Assembly: GCF_018642165.1 (NCBI RefSeq)
Contig: NZ_JAHHZM010000001.1
Span: 62,001-126,000 of the forward strand
From: Echinicola shivajiensis
GTDB lineage: Bacteria > Bacteroidota > Bacteroidia > Cytophagales > Cyclobacteriaceae
DNA: 64,000 nucleotides
Direction of reading: 5' to 3'
Below are positions 9,801-17,121 of this stretch, in pieces. The notes beneath the pieces are model-generated. The model was not told where the DNA came from. It did not search any database and saw nothing but the letters and a program-made list of their open reading frames with translations. The position numbers were made by a program, and so were the translations under genes. Position 1 is the stretch's first letter. The number at the start of each line of letters is the position of its first letter.

Positions 9801-10072
9801 CCTCCTCTACAGATTTCTACCGCCATGATTTCTACTCCAACTCGGGTGTCCTGGTGGAGAAGGGCGACCATATCCGTTTACAAGACATCAGGCTGTCCTA
9901 TACCTTCGACCGGTCCACCATGCCATGGCTACCTTTTCAACGGGCAGAACTCTACGGCTATGCCAATAATTTGGGAATTATCTGGAAGACAAGTGAAGAT
10001 GCACTGGATCCTGATTTCAGGACTTCCCGGCCCCTTAAAAGCATAGCCGTAGGGCTCAGGATTGATCTTTAA
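6878..10072 (+). CDS. SusC/RagA-type TonB-dependent receptor
   Basis: A 1064-residue outer-membrane receptor. It has a signal peptide (ending TLSQ), a carboxypeptidase-regulatory-like beta-sandwich (VVTGTVYSDADGNPLPGAVISN, residues about 27-110) and a plug domain with the SusC signature VLKDAAAASIWGARAGNGVI near residues 207-226. A 22-stranded barrel region follows, ending in a hydrophobic strand with terminal Leu. It imports a bulky ligand with energy from TonB-ExbBD. The adjacent partner is a SusD-like lipoprotein. No glycoside hydrolase is nearby; instead a TlpA-like protein precedes it and DUF6520/MauE genes follow. The cargo may be a peptide or metal chelate rather than a glycan; that is inference. 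GC content is notably above that of the first 4 kb and of the 36-54 kb genes. Confidence 0.9.
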   Translation: MKNLLLMLLLCSYCQFTLSQEKSIHVVTGTVYSDADGNPLPGAVISNENGHLRTVSDAEGRFTLSLPSGQTVLKVSYLGMDTHQMTFQVPTNKSLNIRLTAADMHLEVVEVVSTGYQEIPKERATGSFVLLDEKLLNRRVGTNLVDRLEDITPGLIFNRGVNAAQDPISIRGRGTIFANTAPLIVLDGFPYDGPLESINPNDVESISVLKDAAAASIWGARAGNGVIVVTTKNGTHNTVPKLSINTNMTITEAPDPFYQPQMEIGAFLDIERQLFEEGFYNSRENSSNKTKLSPMVETLIALRDGRITSSEANAHISRFRTTDFRRELENHYYSPSLGQQYSIGIRGGGQKNTYALSVGYDRNNMSIAPNYHDRWTLNGKQHWRLLDDRLDVLAGIYLSKSSSFQGTTLPQGYAYESLTDENGIPVPVTGSLSTRYIASVAGDGLLDWEYVPLAEKGLLDYRNDALDWRANLGLDYSLGAGFSAKLNYQYWNNSGIDRNIDPLESFHTRDQINSFTQMDANGVLSYPLPMGDILYESRESVHSHTVRGQMGYENNWKGEHFINAIAGFEIKSLEGLSSANYFYGYDDDLGTGQPVDHLTRWPYYYNPGRSSAINAGIGHSGRTDRFVSYYTNIGYHFRHRYHLTASARKDQSNIFGVDANQKGLPLWSVGTAWTISEEDFAKGWGIPYLKLRATYGHNGNVDKSLSSLVTARYFNFASYEEIPGARGAQVINPPNPDLRWEKIVIANIALDMETKNGRFAATLEFYNKKGSDLLGETTIASSNGMDEYTGNFANTLTKGLDIELRARPLDRSVKWQVTWIDSWINEKVVDYENAPTVNNLLAAALAGGTYPMSGRPLFGIYTYHWAGLDTDTGDPMGILDGEASTEYRDIQRAASIDNLQYHGPARPTHFGSLRNDFSWKGFQLSVNMSYRLGYYYKRRSIDYFTLLRGEIGHGDFDRRWQQPGDEAFTQVPSLPSSTDFYRHDFYSNSGVLVEKGDHIRLQDIRLSYTFDRSTMPWLPFQRAELYGYANNLGIIWKTSEDALDPDFRTSRPLKSIAVGLRIDL

Positions 10073-10258
10073 CCTTTTGTAAGGGAAATGGAAGGCAATT
10101 AAAAATTGACCTGCGTTTCCACAGGCCTAATTCCTAAAGGCCCCTTACCGCACACTTTCTTCATATGTAAAACATACATTTTTGCAGTAACGGGAAATGT
10201 TTCCAGACGGGAAACGGGGGCCTTTTCCAAGTTTCTCTTTGACAAAAACCATAAAAAA

Positions 10259-11608
10259 ATGAAAAATAACTTCACTTATATAAGCATGATCATCATATGC
10301 ACCGGACTGCTGTTTCAGTCATGTCAGGAATTTTTGGACGACAAGCCTAGCAAGGATATAGTAGTCCCCAAGACTACACAGGACATCGAAGCACTGCTGA
10401 CCAATTACAGGAGGTTTTGCGTCGATCCCCTGATCACCTTTGTGCTCGGGCCCGATTACGAGACCACTACCGAGCTTTGGGAGGGTCTTGATCCATGGCA
10501 GCAAAATGCCTACCTGTGGAAAGCGGATATTTTCGGACCATTGGAAAGTTCAGTGGACTACGGATACCTCTATACCCAGGTCTTTCATGCCAACCTCAGC
10601 CTAGACCTCATGGAAGAGGGAATCGATGGAAAGGCCGAGGATATCCGGGAATTACAGGGACTTGCCCATTTCCTCCGCGCCTATGCCCATACCAACCTTG
10701 CCCTGCTCCACTTGCCACTTCTCGGCAGCCAATTGGACGACGGCAGCCATGAAATCCCCTTCAAGCTGGTCTCGGATATTTCCGAAAAGGCACATTGGGC
10801 CGGCACGGATGAAGTCTATGGACAGATCATCACCGATCTTGAAGCGGCCATAGCACAACTGCCCACTTCGGTCTCGGATCCGATACACGTCAACACCGTT
10901 GCTGCCAGGGCGCTCTTGGCGCGGGTATATCTTCTTATGGGCAATTTCGAAGGAGCTGCAGCCCAGGCGGACCTTGCCATTGCCAACGGGCCGGAGCTTT
11001 TGGATTACCAAGAGCTCGATCCCGAAATGGATTATCCTTTCGAATTGTTCAACAGGGAGACGCTGTACTATTCCAAGACAGATGGAAAACTTGACATTAC
11101 TTCTTCCCCTTCCACCCTTATCCCCATGGAACTTTACGGTTCTTACACGGAAGGTGACACGAGAAAAGACCTATTTTTCAGCGCTACCGATGGAGGAAGG
11201 CAAAACTTCAGGGGATCCTATACCGGTGGCTATACGCTCTTTACGGGCATTTCCCTCCCCGAAGCCTACCTGATCGCTGCCGAATCCCATATCCGCACGG
11301 GGAATATGGAACGGGGACTTTCCGTCCTTGGCCAGTTCATGGAAACGCGATACAGGGAAAACATGGCCCCTACCGTTGATGGCCTTAATGAAGGAGAGGC
11401 CCTTGGCCTGGTCTTGGCCGAAAGGAAGCGGGAGCTGGTGTTCAGGGGCAGGAGCTGGGAGGATTTCAAAAGGTCACACAGGGACTTTGGCCAAGAAGCA
11501 GAAACCATAAGAACCATCGGAGGAGAAAGCTATGCCCTCTCCTCCAATGAGGACAGAACGATCATTGCCATTCCGGAAATCGAGCTTAAACTGGAAGAGA
11601 GGCCTTAA
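10259..11608 (+). CDS. SusD/RagB-type outer-membrane lipoprotein
   Basis: A 449-residue surface lipoprotein that caps the SusC channel and binds ligand. ATG 10259 starts a lipoprotein signal with lipobox LLFQSC, so Cys is about residue 21; the upstream in-frame ATG at 10106 gives 51 implausible extra residues and is rejected. After QEFLDDKPSKD, typical of SusD, come TPR-like helices (LRAYAHTNLALLHLPLLG, ALLARVYLLMGNFEGAAAQADLAI). A C-terminal EAYLIAAESHIRTG and LVLAERKRELVFRGRSWEDFKR match the RagB/SusD C-terminal domain. It is shorter than typical glycan SusDs (about 500-600 aa), fitting the non-polysaccharide SusD subgroup. It forms a unit with the preceding SusC; the 186-bp gap holds no other gene. 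Confidence 0.88.
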   Translation: MKNNFTYISMIIICTGLLFQSCQEFLDDKPSKDIVVPKTTQDIEALLTNYRRFCVDPLITFVLGPDYETTTELWEGLDPWQQNAYLWKADIFGPLESSVDYGYLYTQVFHANLSLDLMEEGIDGKAEDIRELQGLAHFLRAYAHTNLALLHLPLLGSQLDDGSHEIPFKLVSDISEKAHWAGTDEVYGQIITDLEAAIAQLPTSVSDPIHVNTVAARALLARVYLLMGNFEGAAAQADLAIANGPELLDYQELDPEMDYPFELFNRETLYYSKTDGKLDITSSPSTLIPMELYGSYTEGDTRKDLFFSATDGGRQNFRGSYTGGYTLFTGISLPEAYLIAAESHIRTGNMERGLSVLGQFMETRYRENMAPTVDGLNEGEALGLVLAERKRELVFRGRSWEDFKRSHRDFGQEAETIRTIGGESYALSSNEDRTIIAIPEIELKLEERP

Positions 11609-11615
11609 AAAAATC

Positions 11616-11640
11616 GGGCCGCAAGCAATGCTTACGGCCC
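11616..11640 (-). terminator. intrinsic terminator, probably bidirectional
   Basis: GGGCCGCAAGC pairs with GCTTACGGCCC around AAT with one mismatch. On the minus strand the stem is followed by ATTTTTTTAA, a good U-run, so it terminates the small DUF6520 gene; it also sits directly behind the SusD stop. Confidence 0.7.
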
Positions 11641-11666
11641 AATTAACTGGATCATCTTAGGACAAC

Positions 11667-11951
11667 TTAATCAGCTTCCTCTAGGTCCCCCCTTTTCACA
11701 AATACCTTGTCCTCTCCAGGGTTGATTGGTGAACCTGCCCCATGGGCCGCATCGAACAGGCATTCTGCATCCGTCTGCTGGTCACAGGTATAGGTATCCA
11801 TACCCGGATCCTCATTGGTCACATCATACCATGTGCCCCCTGACTGTCCATATTGACCTATAATGGCAGATGGCTGCGTAAAAGCGAAAGCCATAACCAT
11901 TGCCAATAGAAATACACCTCCACGTAGGAGATTAATCATTGAATTTTTCAT
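11667..11951 (-). CDS. DUF6520-family small exported protein
   Basis: A 94-residue protein beginning MKNSMINLLRGGVFLLAMVMAFAFTQP: a basic start, hydrophobic core and probable signal peptidase site near residues 26-30. The mature part is short and acidic, with Gly-rich (GQYGQSGG) and two-Cys (YTCDQQTDAECLFD) segments. This layout matches the DUF6520 family of Bacteroidota. The cysteines could form one disulfide, which fits the neighbouring TlpA-like thioredoxin and MauE-like protein. It is convergent with the SusD gene and 657 bp from the MauE gene on the same strand. Function is unknown; a small secreted substrate of the redox/SusCD genes is a hypothesis only. Confidence 0.7.
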   Translation of the reverse strand: MKNSMINLLRGGVFLLAMVMAFAFTQPSAIIGQYGQSGGTWYDVTNEDPGMDTYTCDQQTDAECLFDAAHGAGSPINPGEDKVFVKRGDLEEAD

Positions 11952-12097
11952 AATTTTATATGATTAAAATGAATAATAAATGCCGGTCGTTTTGGTTTCG
12001 TGGACCTTCCGAGAGGGACGGCCGGATTTCTTCCCCCTACCGATGCCAGGCAAGCACTCCCTACCTTCACTGGCCGTTTTTATTTCTTATTAATGCT

Positions 12098-12148
12098 AGT
12101 ATGGATTTGCAATCCATACTTACAGATGATGGGCATTTGCAATGCCCA
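12098..12148. repeat. paired palindromes, 30 bp apart (pair 1)
   Basis: A 10-bp-stem palindrome (centre ATGGATT-TGC-AATCCAT, 12098-12120) is followed by GGGCATT-TGC-AATGCCC (12131-12147). The centres are exactly 30 bp apart. Both share the core ATT-TGC-AAT while their outer stems differ. No U-run follows, so these are not ordinary terminators. Confidence 0.8.
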
Positions 12149-12172
12149 AATCAAATTTCATTACGCCGTTGT

Positions 12173-12641
12173 CCCCTGTTGTCACCTCAGCTGTGCTGAG
12201 GGACTCTTTAAATTTGAGTCTCCGACTCAATTATTCACGGATTACCAAATTGCCTCAAGTCCCACTGATTTTTAATATTCCAATTTCCCAATCCAACAAT
12301 TCACCAGCCCGGCTGCCGCATGGCAGGTTCGACAATTCCTCAGCTCCCCAGTTCGACAATTTCTCATTCCTCACTCCCCCGATCATACTTAATCAACCAA
12401 ACCCCTGTTGTCACCTTAGCTGTGCTGAGGGACTCTATAAATTTGAGTCTCCGACTCAATTATTCATGGATTACCAAATTGCCTCAAGTCCCACTCATTT
12501 TCAATATTCCAATTTCCCAATCCAACAATTCACCAGCCTGGCTGCCGCAAGGCAGGTTCGACAGTTCCACAGTTCCTCTGTTCCCCTGTTCGACAGTTCG
12601 ACAATTTCTCATTCCTCACTCCCCCGATCATACTTAATCAG
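12173..12641. repeat. tandem direct duplication including the mauE 3' end
   Basis: Two adjacent copies (12173-12401 and 12402-about 12641) of a unit of 229-245 bp. Both start CCCCTGTTGTCACC, contain GACTC hairpins, a CTGCCGC..GGCAGGTTCGAC element and strings of ACAATTC/ACAGTTC words. Both end with CCCCCGATCATACTTAATCA. The second copy's end is the actual coding 3' end of the MauE-like gene, so copy one carries a detached piece of that gene. Copy two has about 16 extra bases. Confidence 0.75.
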
Positions 12642-13034
12642 CCAAATCACCATCATCACCAGCACCGAAAGATTAAACACCAAATGCTCCTCCCATCCCA
12701 AACTACTCAGTACACCACCGCAACTGCAGGGCACGCGGTCAAAAACATCCCCCATAACCAGACTGATATAGGCAGTAAAAGCAATCATCAGTAAAAAACC
12801 CGCCCACATACCTTTTCGCCTAAACTTCGGCAGCAGCACCATGACCGCTATTACCAATTCGATAACGGGAAGCCCATAAAATATCAGCTCCGCCATCCAG
12901 TGGGGAAATACCTGGTTATAAAGTGCCCTCATTGTCCCTACCGAATCGTAAACTTTACTTACCGCAGTATAAACAAAGAGCATGGCAACCAACAATGGAA
13001 TCAGTTCTCGGTATATTTTTATTATCCTTTCCAT
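12609..13034 (-). CDS. MauE/DoxX-like redox-associated membrane protein
   Basis: A 141-residue integral membrane protein starting at ATG 13034 (MERIIKIYRELIPLLVAML); an upstream in-frame start at 13148 runs through repeat DNA and is rejected. Four membrane helices are visible at about residues 9-28, 50-68, 76-95 and 114-132. A C-S-C-G-G motif (VPCSCGGVLSSLGWEEHL) lies between the third and fourth. The four-helix layout with a paired cysteine motif matches the MauE/DoxX family, membrane proteins that handle disulfides, originally in methylamine dehydrogenase maturation. In Bacteroidota they often sit with DUF6520 and TlpA-type genes, as here. Its 3' end is duplicated downstream in the repeat region. 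Confidence 0.8.
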   Translation of the reverse strand: MERIIKIYRELIPLLVAMLFVYTAVSKVYDSVGTMRALYNQVFPHWMAELIFYGLPVIELVIAVMVLLPKFRRKGMWAGFLLMIAFTAYISLVMGDVFDRVPCSCGGVLSSLGWEEHLVFNLSVLVMMVIWLIKYDRGSEE

Positions 13035-13080
13035 CTTAGTTATTATCTTCTTAATAATTATATCATCAAACTTGCCCTTG

Positions 13081-13173
13081 CTGGTCCAGATTTGCAATCT
13101 CCCCCCATAAATCATCGACGCTGGGCGGGATTTGAAATCCCGCTCCACATATATCGCGCATTTGAAATGCCCC
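13081..13173. repeat. palindrome cluster (half site plus pair 2)
   Basis: A partial copy (CCAGATTTGCAATCT) is followed by GCGGGATTTGAAATCCCGC (13125-13143) and GCATTTGAAATGC (13158-13170). The last two are centred 30 bp apart, repeating the pair geometry seen at 12.1 kb. Confidence 0.75.
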
Positions 13174-13279
13174 TTAACCCAAAAATTTAAACAGTTAACC
13201 CCTTAAACAATCACTGTTGTCCTGCCAGCTGAGCTGCAGGACTTTATAAATTTGAGTCTCTGACTCCCTATTTCTTACG

Positions 13280-13412
13280 CTGGGCTGGATTTAGAATCCT
13301 GCCCTCCACGCTGGGTGGCATTTGAAATGCCCAACAATTCCAAATACCGTAATAATCAGCTGGTCCAGATTTGCAATCTGTCCCCATAAATCATGGGCAT
13401 TTAAAATGCCCA
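13280..13412. repeat. palindrome cluster (pairs 3 and 4)
   Basis: GGATTTAGAATCC (13287-13299) and GGCATTTGAAATGCC (13317-13331) are centred 31 bp apart. CAGATTTGCAATCTG (13366-13380) and GGGCATTTAAAATGCCC (13395-13411) are centred 30 bp apart. Each pair is introduced by GCTGG and the second member is often preceded by ATAAATCAT. Confidence 0.75.
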
Positions 13413-13811
13413 ACTATTCCTAATACCATCATAAGCTAGCTACAGTGCCGAAAAAATAAAACAGCAAATTCCTGAACACCCTTTTCGAACACACAAACAG
13501 CCCAAAAAACTACACCAACCTAAAAATTGAAATCCACACTGAGTAGAATTTCGACAGTTCTACAATTCCTCAGTTCGACAATTCTACAACCCCACAGTTC
13601 GACAATCCAACAGTTCCTCATTTTCCCCTCCCCCCTAAACATTGCAATCCCGCCCCATAAATCATGGGAATTTATAACACCTTTAACCTTAAACAGTTAA
13701 CCTATAAACACACCACATTTCCCCTGCTTGGCTGCCGCAAGCCAGGTTCAACAATTCAACAATCATTCAGTTCAACACTCCCACAGTCAAACCTTCTCCC
13801 AACCCCACGTC
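13413..13811. repeat. low-complexity ACAATTC/ACAGTTC-rich non-coding DNA
   Basis: No gene is visible. The stretch is built of imperfect repeats of words such as CAGTTCGACAATTC and of the hairpin word GCTGCCGCAAGCCAGGTT, the same material as inside the 12.2-12.6 kb duplication. Similar text continues at 13980-14100. Confidence 0.55.
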
Positions 13812-13877
13812 AAAGCCATACCAAAGCTGGGGCAAAGCTATATCAAAGCTAAGGTAAAGCTGGGGCAAAGCTGGGTT
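13812..13877. repeat. six-copy 11-bp tandem array
   Basis: AAAGCT (first copy AAAGCC) recurs at 13812, 13823, 13834, 13845, 13856 and 13867, exactly every 11 bp, with variable 5-base spacers such as GGGGC and ATATC. Confidence 0.8.
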
Positions 13878-13930
13878 TAGTAATCCTTTTAGACAGTTGT
13901 CAAGCTAGAGCCCCCATTATCAACGCTGGT

Positions 13931-13977
13931 CCAGATTTGTAATCTGGTCCCATAAATAAAGGGCATTTGCAATGCCC
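13931..13977. repeat. paired palindromes, 30 bp apart (pair 5)
   Basis: CCAGATTTGTAATCTGG (13931-13947) and GGGCATTTGCAATGCCC (13961-13977), centres 30 bp apart, preceded by CGCTGGT and separated by TCCCATAAATAAA. Confidence 0.8.
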
Positions 13978-14174
13978 CTAACCCCTAAACAATTCAACAG
14001 TCCCACAATCCAACAGTTCTACAATCCAACAATCCAACAGCCTGACTGCCGCAAGGCAGGTTCGACAGTAATCCACAATTAAACAGTTAACCTCTTAATC
14101 AATTATCAAATCCCCTGTTACCGAATAACATCACTCACGCCAAAAGGCCATTTGTCATACCCAACACCAAACCA

Positions 14175-15339
14175 CAATAAACCTTGATAGCAATTATAAA
14201 AAGGTGATGATTCAAGCTCGTCTCCTCTCCAGAATAGTATAAACAGGTGCGGCAGGCCGCCAGAAATGCGGGCCAGCGGTGGCCATGAGGGCAGAAGCTT
14301 TATTTCTGGCTTGACTTTTTTGTTACTTTTTGTGTCTAAGACAAAAAGTAAGGGAAATGTCTCCCACTCAGCCACTTTCATCCATATTCAGGCCCAGACC
14401 CGATCCCCAATAAACCTTGATTGCAATTATAAAAAGGTGATGATTCAAGCTCATCTCCTCTCCAGAATAGTATAAACAGGTGCGGCAGGCCGCCAGAAAT
14501 GCGGGCCAGCGGTGGCCATGAGGGCAGAAGCTTTATTTCTGGCTTGACTTTTTTGTTACTTTTTGTGTCTAAGACAAAAAGTAAGGGAAATGTCTCCCAC
14601 TCAGCCACTTTCATCCATATTCAGGCCCAGACCCGATCCCCAATAAACCTTGATTGCAATTATAAAAAGGTGATGATTCAAGCTCATCTCCTCTCCAGAA
14701 TAGTATAAACAGGTGCGGCAGGCCGCCAGAAATGCGGGCCAGCGGTGGCCATGAGGGCAGAAGCTTTATTTCTGGCTTGACTTTTTTGTTACTTTTTGTG
14801 TCTAAGACAAAAAGTAAGGGAAATGTCTCCGACTCAGCCACTTTCATCCATATTCAGGTCCAGACCCGATCCCCAATAAACCTTGATTGCAATTATAAAA
14901 AGGTGATGATTCAAGCTCATCTCCTCTCCAGAATAGTCTAAACAGGTGCGGCAGGCCGCCAGAAATGCGGGCCAGCGGTGGCCATGAGGGCAGAAGCTTT
15001 ATTTCTGGCTTGACTTTTTTGTTACTTTTTGTGTCTAAGACAAAAAGTAAGGGAAATGTCTCCGACTCAGCCACTTTCATCCATATTCAGGTCCAGACCC
15101 GATCCCCAATAAACCTTGATTGCAATTATAAAAAGGTGATGATTCAAGCTCATCTCCTCTCCAGAATAGTCTAAACAGGTGCGGCAGGCCGCCAGAAATG
15201 CGGGCCAGCGGTGGCCATGAGGGCAGAAGCTTTATTTCTGGCTTGACTTTTTTGTTACTTTTTGTGTCTAAGACAAAAAGTAAGGGAAATGTCTCCGACT
15301 CAGCCACTTTCATCCATATTCGGACACAGACCTGATCCC
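14175..15339. repeat. 233-bp unit, five tandem copies
   Basis: Units start at 14175, 14408, 14641, 14874 and 15107 (word CAATAAACC) with an exact 233-bp period. Each contains GCGGC-AGG-CCGC, a CCAGAAAT...ATTTCTGG arm enclosing GGCC-rich sequence, and an 11-bp hairpin TTACTTTTTGT/ACAAAAAGTAA with a 7-base loop (14323-14351 in copy 1). Sequence differences fall in blocks: one change is shared by copies 3-5 and another by copies 4-5, which suggests stepwise duplication. Frames of 69 aa (plus) and 78 aa (minus) repeat in each unit but look like by-products of the structure. There are no variable spacers, so this is not a CRISPR. Confidence 0.85.
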
Positions 15340-15375
15340 CCGATCCCCACGCTGGGCGGGATGTGCAACTACGCT

Positions 15376-15424
15376 GGTCGGGATTTGAAATCCCGACCCA
15401 TATATAATGGGCATTTGTAATGCC
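15376..15424. repeat. paired palindromes, 30 bp apart (pair 6)
   Basis: A 10-bp-stem palindrome GGTCGGGATT-TGA-AATCCCGACC (15376-15398) and GGCATTTGTAATGCC (15410-15424), centres 30 bp apart, again introduced by CGCT. Confidence 0.8.
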
Positions 15425-15594
15425 AATTAATCCCTCAATCCAAACCCCATTCATTTACAAAGCTCTATCACTCTTCTACATTTTAATATCATTCATTCCT
15501 TAGTTTCCATATTTTCCACATAGTCCACTTTCAGTTTTTTCTCAAAGCTTACCGTCCCAAATTACCTCCATGTTCAACCAAAACCCATATTATT

Positions 15595-16347
15595 ATGGCT
15601 AGACAATCAAGTTTTATTAAACTGGAAGGAACCATCGGAGATGTGACCTTCTACAAGGGAAGAAACGGCTACAAGGCCCGTCAAAAAGGAGGCATCTCTA
15701 AAGAGCGCATCCTCAAAGATGAAAGTTTCAGGCGTACCAGGGAAAACCTGGCTGAATTTGCCCGTGCCGCTACGGCTTCCAAATTGCTCAAAAGGGCCTT
15801 TCAGGAAATCGTCGCAAGGGCCAGAGATCCGAGAACGCACACAAGGGTTTATCGCCAGACACTAAAAGTGCTAAAATCTGACTTGATATCAGATCGTGGA
15901 GAGCGAAAGGTAGAAAACGGGGACATCTCCTTGTTCACCGATTTTCAGTTCAGCTCTGCCTCAGTATTCGAATCTCTGGTCTTTGCAGAGCATACCGCTG
16001 AGGACAATGGCACCCAGTTGACGGTTACCTTTAACCCTTTTGTGCCGGTCAGGTACTTGGCCAAACCGGATGGGGCCAGTCACTTTAAAATGTTCATGGT
16101 GGCAGCAAGTGCCAACTTTGCCGAACAGACCAAACAGTCTGCCATTGTAAGCAGTGCCGAATATCCTATCGGTGAAACGGAGGTCTCGGATTTGGTACTT
16201 ACTGTGGACAAAAACCAGTTGACTGGGGCAGATCATTTCTATGCGCTGGGTATTGAGTTTCTACAGGAAACCAATGGAAAAACCTACACCCTGAACAATG
16301 GGGCACACAATGGGGCGGGTATCATTCTTACCGAAGAAGGAGCATGA
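15595..16347 (+). CDS. conserved Bacteroidota protein, function unknown (phage- or cassette-like)
   Basis: A 250-residue soluble protein with no signal peptide. The N-terminus (SFIKLEGTIGDVTFYKGRNGYKARQKGG) and the following basic helix region (FRRTRENLAEFARAATASKLLKRAF) match a group of uncharacterised Bacteroidota proteins that I recall beside DUF5675 genes. The C-terminal half is beta-rich (FESLVFAEHTAEDNGTQ; VSDLVLTVDKNQLTG), like a structural or surface-binding domain. It overlaps the next gene by the ATGA type and so is translationally coupled. The small size, basic N-terminus and the holin-like third gene suggest a phage-derived cassette. No other phage structural gene is present. Confidence 0.6.
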   Translation: MARQSSFIKLEGTIGDVTFYKGRNGYKARQKGGISKERILKDESFRRTRENLAEFARAATASKLLKRAFQEIVARARDPRTHTRVYRQTLKVLKSDLISDRGERKVENGDISLFTDFQFSSASVFESLVFAEHTAEDNGTQLTVTFNPFVPVRYLAKPDGASHFKMFMVAASANFAEQTKQSAIVSSAEYPIGETEVSDLVLTVDKNQLTGADHFYALGIEFLQETNGKTYTLNNGAHNGAGIILTEEGA

Positions 16348-16793
16348 TACTTCATCTCGAACGTGAATATTGGCCTGGGGGTACCATTGGTACCCTCACC
16401 ATCGAAGGTTTTAGGATAGGCCGTACATTAGAATGGCCTTGGTACAGAAATGATTCTCAGACTTCCTGTATACCTGAAGGACTCTATCCGCTGGAAAAAG
16501 CTTTTGATGCTTCCAAAGGTTGGTACATTAAGGTGAAAAATATCCCTGGCAGGGATGAAGTTTCCATCCTTCCTGCTACGGACATCAAAAAGCTCTCACC
16601 AGGGAACATTGCTCCGGTAAATCGTGCAATGGGCGAATGTAAGGGAATAAAGTCAAAGCACCTGTTCGAAAAGCTCAAAGAAATACTTTATCAGGCCATG
16701 AGCCAAGAAGAGGTTTTTCTAGAGCTTCGCAGCTCCCCTGACAAGGCCTTGAATTTAGCGCAGTACCAACGGAAAGTGGCATGGATCAGCTGA
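16344..16793 (+). CDS. DUF5675-family protein
   Basis: A 149-residue protein with the features of DUF5675: an N-terminal MILHLEREYWPGGTIGTLTIEG, then TLEWPWYRN, CIPEGLYPLEK and a central IPGRDEVSILPATDIKKLSPG. DUF5675 domains have invariant Glu, Trp and Pro positions and are often found in phage or secretion-related gene sets, where a peptidoglycan-related role has been suggested but not shown. The first four bases overlap the upstream stop (ATGA) and the last 13 bp overlap the next gene, so all three are translated as a unit. Confidence 0.7.
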   Translation: MILHLEREYWPGGTIGTLTIEGFRIGRTLEWPWYRNDSQTSCIPEGLYPLEKAFDASKGWYIKVKNIPGRDEVSILPATDIKKLSPGNIAPVNRAMGECKGIKSKHLFEKLKEILYQAMSQEEVFLELRSSPDKALNLAQYQRKVAWIS

Positions 16794-16996
16794 ACATACC
16801 TGAAATTTCCGAAACAGTGGTCTCCTTTCTACTTGCGGTGATCACTTACCTGCTAAAGCTATTGGTCCAAGAAATCCGACAGATGAAGCGTGACCAATTG
16901 GAACTCCGCGATATGTTCATATGGCTCAAATCTGAGCAGCAAAACATACGAGAGTGGCTGGACTCCCAAATCAAAGCAATAAAAACTGATAAATGA
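16781..16996 (+). CDS. small holin-like membrane protein
   Basis: A 71-residue protein: residues about 11-29 (TVVSFLLAVITYLLKLLVQ) form one membrane helix, and the rest is a strongly charged amphipathic/coiled-coil tail (IRQMKRDQLELRDMFIWLKSEQQNIREWLDSQIKAIKTDK). This is the layout of class III-like holins and of small spanin or hemolysin-XhlA-type proteins. It overlaps the DUF5675 gene by 13 bp. Holin is inferred from architecture and neighbours only. Confidence 0.6.
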   Translation: MDQLNIPEISETVVSFLLAVITYLLKLLVQEIRQMKRDQLELRDMFIWLKSEQQNIREWLDSQIKAIKTDK

Positions 16997-17025
16997 TGAT
17001 GGAGTCTTAATAGGAATGAAAGGCT

Positions 17026-17121
17026 GTCAGGCTGCGCGGACTTGTCTACCCAGATGGAGCAGAAGCTATCAACAAGCCACTAATTACCTGCCTTTATCAG
17101 TAGACAGGGCCCCAGCCTGAC
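17026..17121 (+). ncRNA. structured element downstream of the cassette
   Basis: GTCAGGCTG (17026-17034) pairs with CAGCCTGAC (17113-17121), and inside it TGTCTAC (17043-17049) pairs with GTAGACA (17100-17106). About 50 nt are enclosed. It starts 30 bp after the last stop. It could be a complex terminator, a 3' UTR structure or a small RNA. The following 17122-17534 contains nothing I can assign. Confidence 0.4.

Noticed and set aside
11960-12771. Plus-strand frames of 79-209 aa over the repeat region
   Set aside because: They translate low-complexity and palindromic repeat DNA and run antisense to the MauE-like gene.
14175-15339. CRISPR array
   Set aside because: The 233-bp units are contiguous with no variable spacers, and no cas gene is in the window.
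14266-15454. Repeated 69-aa plus-strand and 78-aa minus-strand reading frames in the 233-bp array
   Set aside because: They occur on both strands of the same structured unit, overlap fully and have no signal or domain; more likely by-products of repeat structure.
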